Below are positions 7,929 through 16,150 of a stretch of DNA of 39,160 nucleotides, in pieces (the first letter of the stretch is position 1; each line of letters opens with the position of its first letter). The stretch covers positions 1 through 39,160 of the forward strand of contig CAJUMI010000017.1 in assembly GCA_910587545.1 (NCBI GenBank). The letters run 5' to 3'. The position numbers and the translations under genes are program-made. The DNA comes from an uncultured Muribaculaceae bacterium (GTDB taxonomy: Bacteria; Bacteroidota; Bacteroidia; Bacteroidales; Muribaculaceae). The notes under the pieces are model-generated. The model was not told the origin of the DNA and did not search any database. It was given only the letters and a program-made list of their open reading frames with translations.

Positions 7929-9610
7929 ATGTATAGATCTCTAATACCTAAATATAAATTTGCCCGGCCTTTGTTTCTTGAAACGGCTTATTATGTGGTG
8001 TTTGCGATGTCTATTGTGTTTATTTCCTGCGTTACGGCTTATAATTTTGTTGACGGCTTATACACTCCCAAGTTGATAGCTTTTTTTGTTTTTTGCGCAC
8101 TTACCCTAATTTTATCATATATAATTAGAGTAAAAAAAATAATTGTTTCCATAGCGGTGATTTGGTCGTTTTAGCAGTTGCTATAGTCTGTGCGGTGTAT
8201 TTGTACAGCCGTGCGCAATCGTATCTTGATGTGGGAATTTTTATATCATCGGTATACTTGTACTTTGCTGTGCGAAACACCGCCGCAATCGAGAAACTGA
8301 AAATCGTTTTTTGTGTTTCTTGTGTCAGTGGTTGTGTAATTAATTTAATAATAATTATTTTACAGATCGTAAGACATGATAATCCAATAGGGCTGTTTAG
8401 TAATGAAATCGCATTGCTTGTTCTCTTTTTAGGCGGGATTGTGTCGTCAATAGAATTATATAAAAAATTCAACAACAAATTTTTACGCGTTGCCTTACTT
8501 TTATTGATACTTGTAATTGTCGGATATGCCATATATATAAAATCAAGGACAATTTTTTTTGCAATTGCTTTAATGGCGACTGTTCTATATAAAAAGCGTT
8601 GGTTGATGATAGTTGGAATATCGCTGTTTGTCATCATTTGTTTGAGCATTTTTTACAAGTTGGATTCTACTTATGGTCGAATAACTATTTTAAATATAGC
8701 GCTAAGCATTCCCGATAATGCGTGGGAAATAATATTTGGAGTCGGAGAAAATGGTTTTGCAGAAAGATATATGCTGAAACAGTCGGAGATTTTAGCTAAT
8801 CTTGATTGTGAAACGCAATACTTGGCTGATAATATCAATCATCCATTGAATGATTTCATATATATGTATATAAGATATGGATTGGGGTTCTGTGTGTTGG
8901 CAATACTATTAATCAAAGGGGCATGCAAAAATCATATTATTGGCAAGTTCAATACTGCAATCTTAGCTATGCTTTTTGCTTTTGCCTGCGTTTCATATCC
9001 ATTTCGTTATCCTATTTCCTGGATTTTTCTTGCATTTGCATTAGGTTGCAATGAATTTGGAATTCATAATGAAAAGAGAATTCCGGCGTTGCCGATAGGA
9101 GCAGTGATTTTTGTATTGGCGACAATTCCGTTATGTTTGTCTTATGGGGTTTGGAAAAACGAAAGATTGTTATATGATGCTGTCGGGAGATCCATGCTTG
9201 GAAAAAATGAATCAGCACTTTCGTACTATAATAAAATTGACGATAAATTCTGCGGGGAAAAAGTTATAGTCGGTCATGCGAGAGCCGAGTTGGGTGCAGG
9301 AAATTATAGAGCTGCACTTGATTGCATGGAAAAGCTCAGTTTGTGTGACTATGAGACCTCATTGCTGAAAGGTGAAATTTTTAATGCACTGCTTGATTAT
9401 CCTCGGGCAATTCAATGTTTCGAGTTGGCATCAAAAATGTGTCCGTCACGTTTTATCCCCTTGTACGAGATTTATAATGCGGCTTGTAAGTCTAATGATA
9501 TCGAATTGAGGGAACGCGTAAGGACTCAGATAATAAATAAAGATATTAAAGTTCCATCATCAAAAATATACCAAATTATCAATTATGTTTCAAATGAAAA
9601 CGTTCAATAG
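7929..9610 (+). CDS. O-antigen-ligase-like polytopic protein with C-terminal TPRs, frameshifted
   Basis: Two overlapping frames make one gene. ATG 7929 opens an 81-codon segment with about three membrane spans that stops at 8174. The adjoining frame runs on from about 8162 to 9610 without any nearby ATG. Joined, they give about 560 residues, a usual size for Bacteroidetes O-antigen-ligase (Wzy_C/WaaL-like) proteins. The joined protein has about ten hydrophobic spans, a Wzy_C-like segment (DNINHPLNDFIYMYIRYG) and a cytoplasmic or periplasmic TPR tail (from about RLLYDAVGRSML). One base is missing somewhere between the A8 run (8132-8139) and the T4 run (8169-8172). Restoring a T at 8169-8172 gives a continuous third span. 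The run also contains A_AAA_AAA in the correct phase for a -1 slip. Whether this is an assembly error, programmed slippage or decay is open. The gene overlaps the next one by 17 bases. Confidence 0.7.
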
Positions 9611-10034
9611 AACCAAACATATTTTGTTTGCACTTGGGATCTGTATTTGCTTGAATTATGGCTGTATCAATGGAAATGATACCACAGTGAACGACGATCA
9701 AGCTATTACTGAAAGTGATGATTTATGTCTTGCGGTAATCCCACGGACAATAAACTTAGGCCGAATAAATAAAAATAAATTTCCTCGCAACGAATTGAGA
9801 TACGAATTGAAAAACGGATCCGATTCAATTGTAAGAATTAATAAAATTGACGTGTCATGCGGTTGTGTCACAATAGTATCATTTCCCGATTCTATCCTTC
9901 CGAACCACACTGAAACCATAACGGCTGAAATTGACCTTTCAAATCAATCCGAACATCTTCGCAAAATAATATTTGTGAATTATAATGACGGGCAGGTCAA
10001 AATGGCAAAAGTTATTGCAGATATAGAAGATTGA
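9594..10034 (+). CDS. DUF1573-domain lipoprotein
   Basis: This short lipoprotein has 146 residues from ATG 9594; an in-frame ATG at 9585 is also possible. The signal is MKTFNRTKHILFALGICICL and the lipobox is LNYGC. The mature part is an immunoglobulin-like DUF1573 domain with the hallmark segment IDVSCGCVTI. This is followed by an SILPNHTETITAEID strand, and by NQSEHLRKIIFVNYNDGQ near the C-terminus. DUF1573 proteins are envelope proteins of unclear function, abundant in Bacteroidetes. It overlaps the O-antigen-ligase-like gene and is followed after 8 bases by the MauE-like gene, so the three are almost certainly co-transcribed. Confidence 0.85.
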   Translation: MKTFNRTKHILFALGICICLNYGCINGNDTTVNDDQAITESDDLCLAVIPRTINLGRINKNKFPRNELRYELKNGSDSIVRINKIDVSCGCVTIVSFPDSILPNHTETITAEIDLSNQSEHLRKIIFVNYNDGQVKMAKVIADIED

Positions 10035-10042
10035 TAAATGAC

Positions 10043-11044
10043 ATGAAGGTGACGATCGCAAAATATTGTTGGTTACTGACAGGCATTCTGTTCGTTGTCT
10101 CGGCATTGTTCAAGGCAATGAATGTATATGGTTTTCAGATGTCTATTATCTCCCATTTTGACCTTCTCAGTATTGCATTTCCATATTGGGTGTGTTTGTA
10201 TATCGCACTATTGGTTATTGTGGTAGAACTATTGTTGGGGTTGTTGCTTCTAAATTGCATTTGCAAAAACACAGTCTATTTTGCAACGGTTGGACTGATG
10301 CTGTTTTTCACAATATTGACTTGTTGGGAAGCCTTTTTTAAGCCGGACATGGATTGTGGGTGTTTCGGAAAAGTATATGAACTATCTGCGATGCAGTCAT
10401 TTGTGAAAAATATCGCGATAGATGCGGTTATAATAGCTGCATATCCCTTTTGCAAGGCAAAAACACAATGCTTTAACAAAAAAATTGGTGCGTCTTGTTG
10501 CATTACTATAGTCATTCTGTTGATTTCAATGTGCTTTTCACAGCCGATATATGACTTTGGTATGTATGGCAAAGGTAAATCCGTAAAGGAAGCTCTTATG
10601 TTATATTCATCACTTGACGATGAGGTAATTGATTTTGAAAACAAACATATACGAGCAGGGGTTCTGAATCCGGCGAAAATACTTTCTGACAATGATTTAA
10701 ATTGTATCATGGCTGAATTCAGACGAGATAAATGCGACGTGGTTCTCGTCCCTACTCTCGACCGCATGGATCGAAAGATGGTAAATGACAGTTGTAGATT
10801 CGTTCTTATGGACACCGCGGTACTCTCTCAATTGATTTCATCAAATGTGGGATTAATTGACATTGAAAATTTAAGGATAAAATACAAATGGGAGATGCCT
10901 CTCCATTTGATTGGATTTAATGTATCGTATTTTTGGTGCGGTATATGGAAGATTATCTTTGAATTAAATATCGTATGTATTGTGATTTTGACAATACTGT
11001 TGGTGATTAGCCAAAGTGGATGCCGAAAAACTTTAACAGAGTAG
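10043..11044 (+). CDS. MauE/DoxX-like redox-associated membrane protein
   Basis: From ATG 10043 this encodes 333 residues; the upstream TTG at 10031 overlaps the previous gene and is less likely. The N-terminal half has four membrane spans and the motif DMDCGCFGK (about residue 110). That motif is typical of the MauE/DoxX-like proteins of Bacteroidetes, and the Cys pair suggests a thiol-disulfide role at the membrane. A fifth span follows (about residues 150-170). Next is a roughly 120-residue extracytoplasmic domain (from YDFGMYGKGKSVKEAL) without a CxxC pair, which may be a degenerate thioredoxin-like or unrelated fold. A final span ends near the C-terminus. It sits directly upstream of the Cys-rich fulvocin-like lipoprotein, which fits a disulfide-forming partner; that link is an inference. 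Confidence 0.75.
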   Translation: MKVTIAKYCWLLTGILFVVSALFKAMNVYGFQMSIISHFDLLSIAFPYWVCLYIALLVIVVELLLGLLLLNCICKNTVYFATVGLMLFFTILTCWEAFFKPDMDCGCFGKVYELSAMQSFVKNIAIDAVIIAAYPFCKAKTQCFNKKIGASCCITIVILLISMCFSQPIYDFGMYGKGKSVKEALMLYSSLDDEVIDFENKHIRAGVLNPAKILSDNDLNCIMAEFRRDKCDVVLVPTLDRMDRKMVNDSCRFVLMDTAVLSQLISSNVGLIDIENLRIKYKWEMPLHLIGFNVSYFWCGIWKIIFELNIVCIVILTILLVISQSGCRKTLTE

Positions 11045-11049
11045 GCGAA

Positions 11050-11796
11050 ATGATAAATAAATGTAATCTTATGAAAATTTCAATTTTTTCAGTTGTAATT
11101 GCGGGAATATTTTTCTCAAGCTGCTCTCAATTCGATGAGCCCAAATACAGTTGTGACAAAACAATTGACTCGTGGGTCAAAGACAACCTTAATGAGATTC
11201 GTGTTATGTCGCGTGGTGATTGGATGGGAATCGAAGATGACTTCCAGCGTCCGGTTTACCGGGCTTTTACTCCGGAGCAAAAGTTTAATTTTTGGATGAC
11301 GAAATTTGAAGAAGTCCTGCAACTTGAGTGGACTATGGAAGAAAAGATGCATATAAACCGACTGATTGAATTTGTCGAAGCTCATCGTGAAATGTTTTGC
11401 GATGGAGATGTTGATGAAGTACTTGAAGACGAGATAGATTTATTCCAATATCAATGGTGTGAATATGCACAGACTGAATTCGATTGGAACAACAAAGTCA
11501 TTTATGCGATTGCCGCGACCGGCAAAAAAATGCTTGCAACTGATGGCGCCATTGACGGCGATATAAATAATAGGGCAAAGAGCGTAAACGGAGTGATGCA
11601 ACATGGCTCGGAAACCGGATCCGGTTATATTCCCGAATGTAGTTGTAGTAAAGAATCTGATTTTTGTTACTTTTTAGCATTTGGCCAGTCCGGTGTTTGC
11701 AAGGATGCGAAATGTAAGGAAACCGACGGCGGTTGTGGCTTTATGTGGTGGAAAGATTGCGATGGGCAATGCTTCCCCGACTTTGAATATAACTAA
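11050..11796 (+). CDS. Lipoprotein with C-terminal eight-cysteine fulvocin C-like module
   Basis: This 248-residue protein (from ATG 11050; ATG 11071 is also possible) has a lipoprotein signal, MKISIFSVVIAGIFFSSC. The middle carries SWVKDNLNEIRVMSRGDW, then AFTPEQKFNFWMTKFEEV, a pattern I know from Bacteroidetes proteins named 'bacteriocin fulvocin C-related'. The last 50 or so residues hold eight cysteines, beginning CSCSKESDFC and continuing with GGCGF and CDGQC. From memory, the myxobacterial bacteriocin fulvocin C is a small eight-cysteine peptide that also begins with a CSCS segment and has a GCG. Antibacterial activity, processing and export are not shown. It follows the MauE-like gene by 5 bases. 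An outer-membrane-tethered, disulfide-rich domain of another role is equally possible. Confidence 0.72.
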   Translation: MINKCNLMKISIFSVVIAGIFFSSCSQFDEPKYSCDKTIDSWVKDNLNEIRVMSRGDWMGIEDDFQRPVYRAFTPEQKFNFWMTKFEEVLQLEWTMEEKMHINRLIEFVEAHREMFCDGDVDEVLEDEIDLFQYQWCEYAQTEFDWNNKVIYAIAATGKKMLATDGAIDGDINNRAKSVNGVMQHGSETGSGYIPECSCSKESDFCYFLAFGQSGVCKDAKCKETDGGCGFMWWKDCDGQCFPDFEYN

Positions 11797-11858
11797 GCCT
11801 TGCAGATATCTCGCGAACAAATTATCTCATAAATAAGCAATTATTATAAGAAATAAAT

Positions 11859-12278
11859 ATGAACAACATTTCAATCAAACACTTATTGCTGTGTGCTTTA
11901 TTCTCTGCAATTGTTTTTGCGGCGGCGGCTCCTACTATTCTTACGTCAGGTTTCTACGGCAGATTATGGGTCGAAACGACAGCCTTATTCCTTCTGACGA
12001 TTTTATGTCTGGACAAATTTGTTCCTCAAAGATCAAATAAAGGAATTATCAGTGTGGTATGTGCAATAATTTTAGCAATACTAATTTTGCTTTGTCTCCC
12101 TATTTTGTGGGGTGGCGTGATTGCGGTGCCATCATGGGATCAATTGATTATCGCCGTAGCTGTTTGCTTGGCAGGCTTTGGTTTCAAAATGAACAAAAAA
12201 ACAATATACGGTATAATATATGTCATTATCGCCCTTATCAACACCTTGGCTCCTTCGCTGTTCCTTAAGTATCAATAA
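11859..12278 (+). CDS. Small four-span membrane protein, unknown function
   Basis: The 139-residue product is very hydrophobic, with about four predicted spans: LLLCALFSAIVFAAAAP, LWVETTALFLLTILCL, ISVVCAIILAILILLCLPIL and a C-terminal pair around LIIAVAVCLAG and IYVIIALINTLAPSLF. I recognise no family motif. It lies 62 bases after the fulvocin-like gene and 26 bases before the transglutaminase-like lipoprotein, all on the same strand, and could serve either neighbour (for example as an immunity-like or accessory membrane protein). That idea is speculation from position only. Base composition is AT-rich like the rest of the block. Confidence 0.6.
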   Translation: MNNISIKHLLLCALFSAIVFAAAAPTILTSGFYGRLWVETTALFLLTILCLDKFVPQRSNKGIISVVCAIILAILILLCLPILWGGVIAVPSWDQLIIAVAVCLAGFGFKMNKKTIYGIIYVIIALINTLAPSLFLKYQ

Positions 12279-12304
12279 CGCATCCTCATTCTATGACTTT
12301 TGCA

Positions 12305-14260
12305 ATGAGGTGTAACTTTATTTTTGCTGTTTTTTCGATTTTTCTGCTTGCATCATGCCATGGCGCAAACAGAAAAATCGAAGAAGCATTCAATCTTGCA
12401 GGCGATAATCGAGCAGAACTTGAGAGAGTAATCGAATACTACGCAGACGATCCGCTGAAATTATCGGCGGCGGAATTTCTTATTTCCAATATGCCCGGAC
12501 ATTACTCGTATTTGGATACGGCAACTGTCAACCGATATTATGACGAGATTGATTGGGCGTTAGATTCGCTCAGTGGCAGTCCGCGTAAAGTTATTGCCGA
12601 CCGAATCAATATCCTTGCAGAAAAATACAACATGGCTAATCAGCCTATAGTAGAGGATGTAAAAATCATTAAAGCTGAATATCTTATTCGTAATATCGAT
12701 GAAGCGTTCGATCAGTGGCAATGTGGCAACTGGGCTCGTCATCTGACATTTGACGAGTTCTGCGAGTATCTGCTGCCTTACAAGGTGGAAGAAATGCAAC
12801 CTCTCGATGATTGGCGTAACCGATATGGGAATTTTCACGCCGATTCGCTCTATGAATTGGATTATTGCGATATGTTCCGCCGATCGAGCTATAGCGCCGC
12901 CGTGCGGCTTAATCGAAATCTCAGTGAAGTAATCAAGCCATTTTCATGGAACGTACTCAACTGTCCGCCCAAACGGATTGAGACGCTGTTCTCTATCCCT
13001 TTCGGGCGTTGCGATGACTATGCCTGGATGACTGCGGCGATATTCCGAAGCGTAGGCATACCGGTTACGGTCGATGTAGTCCCGCATTGGGCTTATCGTT
13101 CGTTGGGGCATCGCGGTAATGCGGTTATAGCGCCAACAGGCAAGCCAATGATGTTCAGCGGCATGTCGAGCGGGCCTGAACATAGCCACCATGTCGACGA
13201 GCGGATCGCAAAGATGTTCCGGGTTTCCTATGCCCGAAATGAAGAAATCGAAAAACTCCACGAGGAGGAAAGCTATATTCCTGACGTGTTCAAAAGTGTA
13301 TTTCTACGTGACGTCACAGATCAATATATAGCAGTCGCCGACGTTGAAATACCGCTTGATAAACGACACGGAGGATATGTTTATCTTTGCGTGTACGGAG
13401 ACAATGATTGGACTCCTGTTGATTTTGTCAAAGCAAAAGGCGGCGAAGCGAGCTTCCACGACATTGGTAAGGATGTGATGTATATTATAGCCCGTTACGA
13501 CCGTAATGGTGCAATGGAAACGTTGACCGAACCTTTTGTAATCGGTCCCGAAGGAAATATAAATTATATTATGTCCGATACGTCTGATTGCCAATCTGTC
13601 ACCTTGTACCGCAAGTATCCTGTGATTGAATATGTGCATAAATATGCAAAGCTGATCAACGAGGGCGAGTTTGAAGCATCTGACGACCCCGATTTCAAAA
13701 ACGCCGTGTCGGTTCATAAAATTACTGACGGAGCCGCTGTCGGTCACAAGATCACGCTGCCCGATTCCATCAAACCATACAGATACTGGCGTTATATCCA
13801 GCGGCACAGAAACGCCCATTGCAACATGGGTGAAATTTTCTTTTTCGGCGAGGAAGGGAACCGGCTCAAAGGTGCGGTCATCGGTACGAAGGGACACCGT
13901 ACCATCTATGAGGGGCAGACCTGTGACAAACTCTTCGACAACGATTTGCTTACGTCTTTCAATTCGCCGAACCCCAACGGAGATTGGGGCGGTATGGACT
14001 TCGGCAAGCCTGTCAAAGTGAGCAAAATAATATTCTACGGGCGTGGCGATGGTAACACAGTTGAAATCGGAGACAGGTATGAACTGTTCTTTTGGCAGAG
14101 CGGCTGTTGGCACAGTTTGGGTAGACAAGAAGCCAACGACGTTTCGCTTACTTACGACAACGTCCCGAAAAATGCGCTGTTGTTGCTTCGGGACTTGACA
14201 AAAGGTAAGGATGAACGGATTTTTACCATTGAGGAGACAGGGCGGCAGCAATGGTGGTGA
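12305..14260 (+). CDS. Transglutaminase-like lipoprotein with C-terminal discoidin-like domain
   Basis: From ATG 12305 the product has 651 residues; an ATG at 12293 adds four. The signal MRCNFIFAVFSIFLLASC marks a lipoprotein. A helical region covers roughly residues 20-200. A transglutaminase-like core then follows with the candidate nucleophile in FGRCDDYAWM (about residue 235), and His residues in VPHWAYR and LGHRG as possible second members. The final 150 residues resemble an F5/8 type C (discoidin, carbohydrate-binding) domain, with NCHMGEIFFFG-like and DLTKGKDERIFT segments and the KLFDNDLLTSF loop. Such lipoproteins are common in gut Bacteroidetes and probably act on or bind glycans and peptides at the cell surface. 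It is less AT-rich than the genes before it. The reaction is unproven. Confidence 0.8.
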   Translation: MRCNFIFAVFSIFLLASCHGANRKIEEAFNLAGDNRAELERVIEYYADDPLKLSAAEFLISNMPGHYSYLDTATVNRYYDEIDWALDSLSGSPRKVIADRINILAEKYNMANQPIVEDVKIIKAEYLIRNIDEAFDQWQCGNWARHLTFDEFCEYLLPYKVEEMQPLDDWRNRYGNFHADSLYELDYCDMFRRSSYSAAVRLNRNLSEVIKPFSWNVLNCPPKRIETLFSIPFGRCDDYAWMTAAIFRSVGIPVTVDVVPHWAYRSLGHRGNAVIAPTGKPMMFSGMSSGPEHSHHVDERIAKMFRVSYARNEEIEKLHEEESYIPDVFKSVFLRDVTDQYIAVADVEIPLDKRHGGYVYLCVYGDNDWTPVDFVKAKGGEASFHDIGKDVMYIIARYDRNGAMETLTEPFVIGPEGNINYIMSDTSDCQSVTLYRKYPVIEYVHKYAKLINEGEFEASDDPDFKNAVSVHKITDGAAVGHKITLPDSIKPYRYWRYIQRHRNAHCNMGEIFFFGEEGNRLKGAVIGTKGHRTIYEGQTCDKLFDNDLLTSFNSPNPNGDWGGMDFGKPVKVSKIIFYGRGDGNTVEIGDRYELFFWQSGCWHSLGRQEANDVSLTYDNVPKNALLLLRDLTKGKDERIFTIEETGRQQWW

Positions 14261-14339
14261 TTCATGGCAACCATACGAAAAAATTGATTTGTGGCTGATG
14301 AATACATGTTGAAACATCTTCAAGATGTATTGGATGCTA

Positions 14340-15128
14340 TTATGATTTGATTGTGAAGTCGTTGGCGGCGGGGTTGTAGGTGACGGGGCGGTCGGGGAAG
14401 ACTTTGTCCATCGCTCCGTCGGCTATAAGGCGGTCTGTAGGCCCCTGGATGACGGTGCGGGCCGCGGCGTCGACGATCCACAAGCGGTCGGACGCGGCTA
14501 TCGACGAAGACAGATCGTGGGTCGACAGCAGTATTGTCTTGCCTTCGTCACGGACGAGCCGAGAGAGCAGCTGCATGATTTCAAGACGGCTGGCGATGTC
14601 GAGAAAGGCGGTCGGCTCGTCAAGGATGATCAGCGGTGTCTGCTGGGCGAGAGCGCGGGCTATCATGGCTTTCTGGCGTTCGCCGTCACTGAGGGCGGCC
14701 ACGTATGAAGCGGCTTTGTGGTCTATGCCTACGGCTTGCAGCGATGAAGCGACCACGGCGCGGTCGTCGGCCGAGAGTCTGCCGATGAAGCCCGTGTAGG
14801 GCTGACGCCCGAGAGAGACGAGTTCGCTGACGGTGAGTCCTCCGCCGCCGGTGCGGTCGGTGTAGACAAGAGCGAGCAGTTCGGCGCGTCGGCGCAGTGA
14901 TATGTCGTGGATTTTTCGGCCGCAGATCGCTACCGAGCCCGACAGCGGAGCCTGAGCGCCCGACAGGGTGCGCAGCAGTGTCGACTTGCCGCTTCCGTTG
15001 GCTCCGACAAGCAGGGTGAGCGTCGCTTCGGGCAGTGACAGGCCGAGCCGCGACAGCACCGCGTGGGCTCCCTGCTTTTTGCCGCCGGGATAGCCTGCCG
15101 TGAGATTGTCGGTCGTGAGTATGTCCAT
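14340..15128 (-). CDS. FecE/BtuD-type ABC transporter ATP-binding protein
   Basis: This 262-residue ATPase powers uptake of a metal chelate or corrinoid through the permease encoded just upstream. It shows Walker A (GANGSGKST, about residue 43), a signature motif (LSDGERQKAMIARAL, about 145), Walker B (LIILDEPTAFLD, about 168) and the switch His (LLSTHDLSSS). It begins 3 bases after the permease stop codon, indicating translational coupling. The substrate cannot be told from sequence; FecBCD/BtuFCD families carry ferric siderophores, haem or vitamin B12. Its 3' end is convergent with the transglutaminase gene and no clear terminator is visible between them. Confidence 0.92.
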   Translation of the reverse strand: MDILTTDNLTAGYPGGKKQGAHAVLSRLGLSLPEATLTLLVGANGSGKSTLLRTLSGAQAPLSGSVAICGRKIHDISLRRRAELLALVYTDRTGGGGLTVSELVSLGRQPYTGFIGRLSADDRAVVASSLQAVGIDHKAASYVAALSDGERQKAMIARALAQQTPLIILDEPTAFLDIASRLEIMQLLSRLVRDEGKTILLSTHDLSSSIAASDRLWIVDAAARTVIQGPTDRLIADGAMDKVFPDRPVTYNPAANDFTIKS

Positions 15129-15131
15129 GAC

Positions 15132-16145
15132 TCAATTGAAGTAAAATATTTTGCGGCGGCGCAGGATTATATAGACTATCACAGGTACGCCGATCACCGG
15201 CGTGATGGCGTTGACCGGCATCACGCCCCACTGTGAGGGCAACACGCTAATCAGGGCGCAGAGCAGTCCGGTGGCCGCGCCGGCGAGTATGGTCGCCGGC
15301 AGAAGGACGGCATGGTTCGATGTGCCTGTCGAGAGCCGTGCGATGTGAGGAACGACAAGTCCGATGAAGCCGATCGGTCCGCAGGCGGCAGTGACAAGTG
15401 CGGTCAGCGCTCCCGAGAGCAACAGCAGCCGGTTGCGGACACGGATTGTGCGGACGCCGATGTTTTCGGCGTAGCGTTGGCCGAGCAGCAGGGCGTTGAG
15501 TGGCTTGATGAAGAGCAGAGAGGCGGCGAGGAGTGCGACGGCTATTGCGGCGAACGCAGGCAGGCGCTCGGTCGAGACGCCGTAGAAGTTGCCCAGACCC
15601 CAGATGACGTATGAGTGGACTCCTTCCTGAGTGGCGAAAAAGTTGAGCAGGGAGATGGCCGACGAACTCAGGTAGCCGATCAGGATGCCGACGATCAGCA
15701 GCATTGTAGCCGACCGCACAAGCGATGACATGGTGACGAGAATGACCATGATCAGCATCGCTCCGGCCAAGGCTCCGGCAAGCACGGCCGACTGTCCGGC
15801 GAGTGAACCGGCACCGCCTATGGCAAGCATGACGATGGCCACGCCGAGCGACGAGCCGGTGGAGACTCCGAGTATCGACGGGCCGGCCAGCGGATTGTCG
15901 AAGGTGGTCTGCAGCAGGAGTCCGGCGACTGACAGAGCCGCGCCGGCAATGGCCGCAGTGCAGGCCGAGGGTATGCGTGTTTCCAGGACTATAACCCGCC
16001 ATGCCTCGCGCGAGACTTCGCCGCCTGTCAGGGTCGCCCATACCTCACTCGGGGGGATGTCGACCGATCCGACAATCATCAGCATTGGGAAGAGAATGAC
16101 GATCAGAGCTGTGAACGATATTATGGCGACGGTCCGGCGCTGCAT
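15132..16145 (-). CDS. FecCD/BtuC-family ABC transporter permease
   Basis: The 337-residue inner-membrane permease has about ten hydrophobic spans. Family landmarks are present: the periplasmic loop with DIPPSEVWATL, the LAGPSILGVSTGSSLG segment, the GQRYAENIGVRT coupling-helix region that contacts the ATPase, and ACGPIGFIGLVVPHIAR with the conserved pore glycines. These are typical of BtuC/FhuB/FecCD importers. It starts 5 bases after the binding-protein stop codon and ends 3 bases before the ATPase start. The three together form a complete type II importer for a large iron chelate or corrinoid. Confidence 0.93.
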   Translation of the reverse strand: MQRRTVAIISFTALIVILFPMLMIVGSVDIPPSEVWATLTGGEVSREAWRVIVLETRIPSACTAAIAGAALSVAGLLLQTTFDNPLAGPSILGVSTGSSLGVAIVMLAIGGAGSLAGQSAVLAGALAGAMLIMVILVTMSSLVRSATMLLIVGILIGYLSSSAISLLNFFATQEGVHSYVIWGLGNFYGVSTERLPAFAAIAVALLAASLLFIKPLNALLLGQRYAENIGVRTIRVRNRLLLLSGALTALVTAACGPIGFIGLVVPHIARLSTGTSNHAVLLPATILAGAATGLLCALISVLPSQWGVMPVNAITPVIGVPVIVYIILRRRKIFYFN

Positions 16146-16150
16146 GTCAG

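Noticed and set aside
14312..14327. ACATCTT-C-AAGATGT palindrome between convergent genes as a terminator
   Set aside because: The loop is too small and no T tract follows on either strand.
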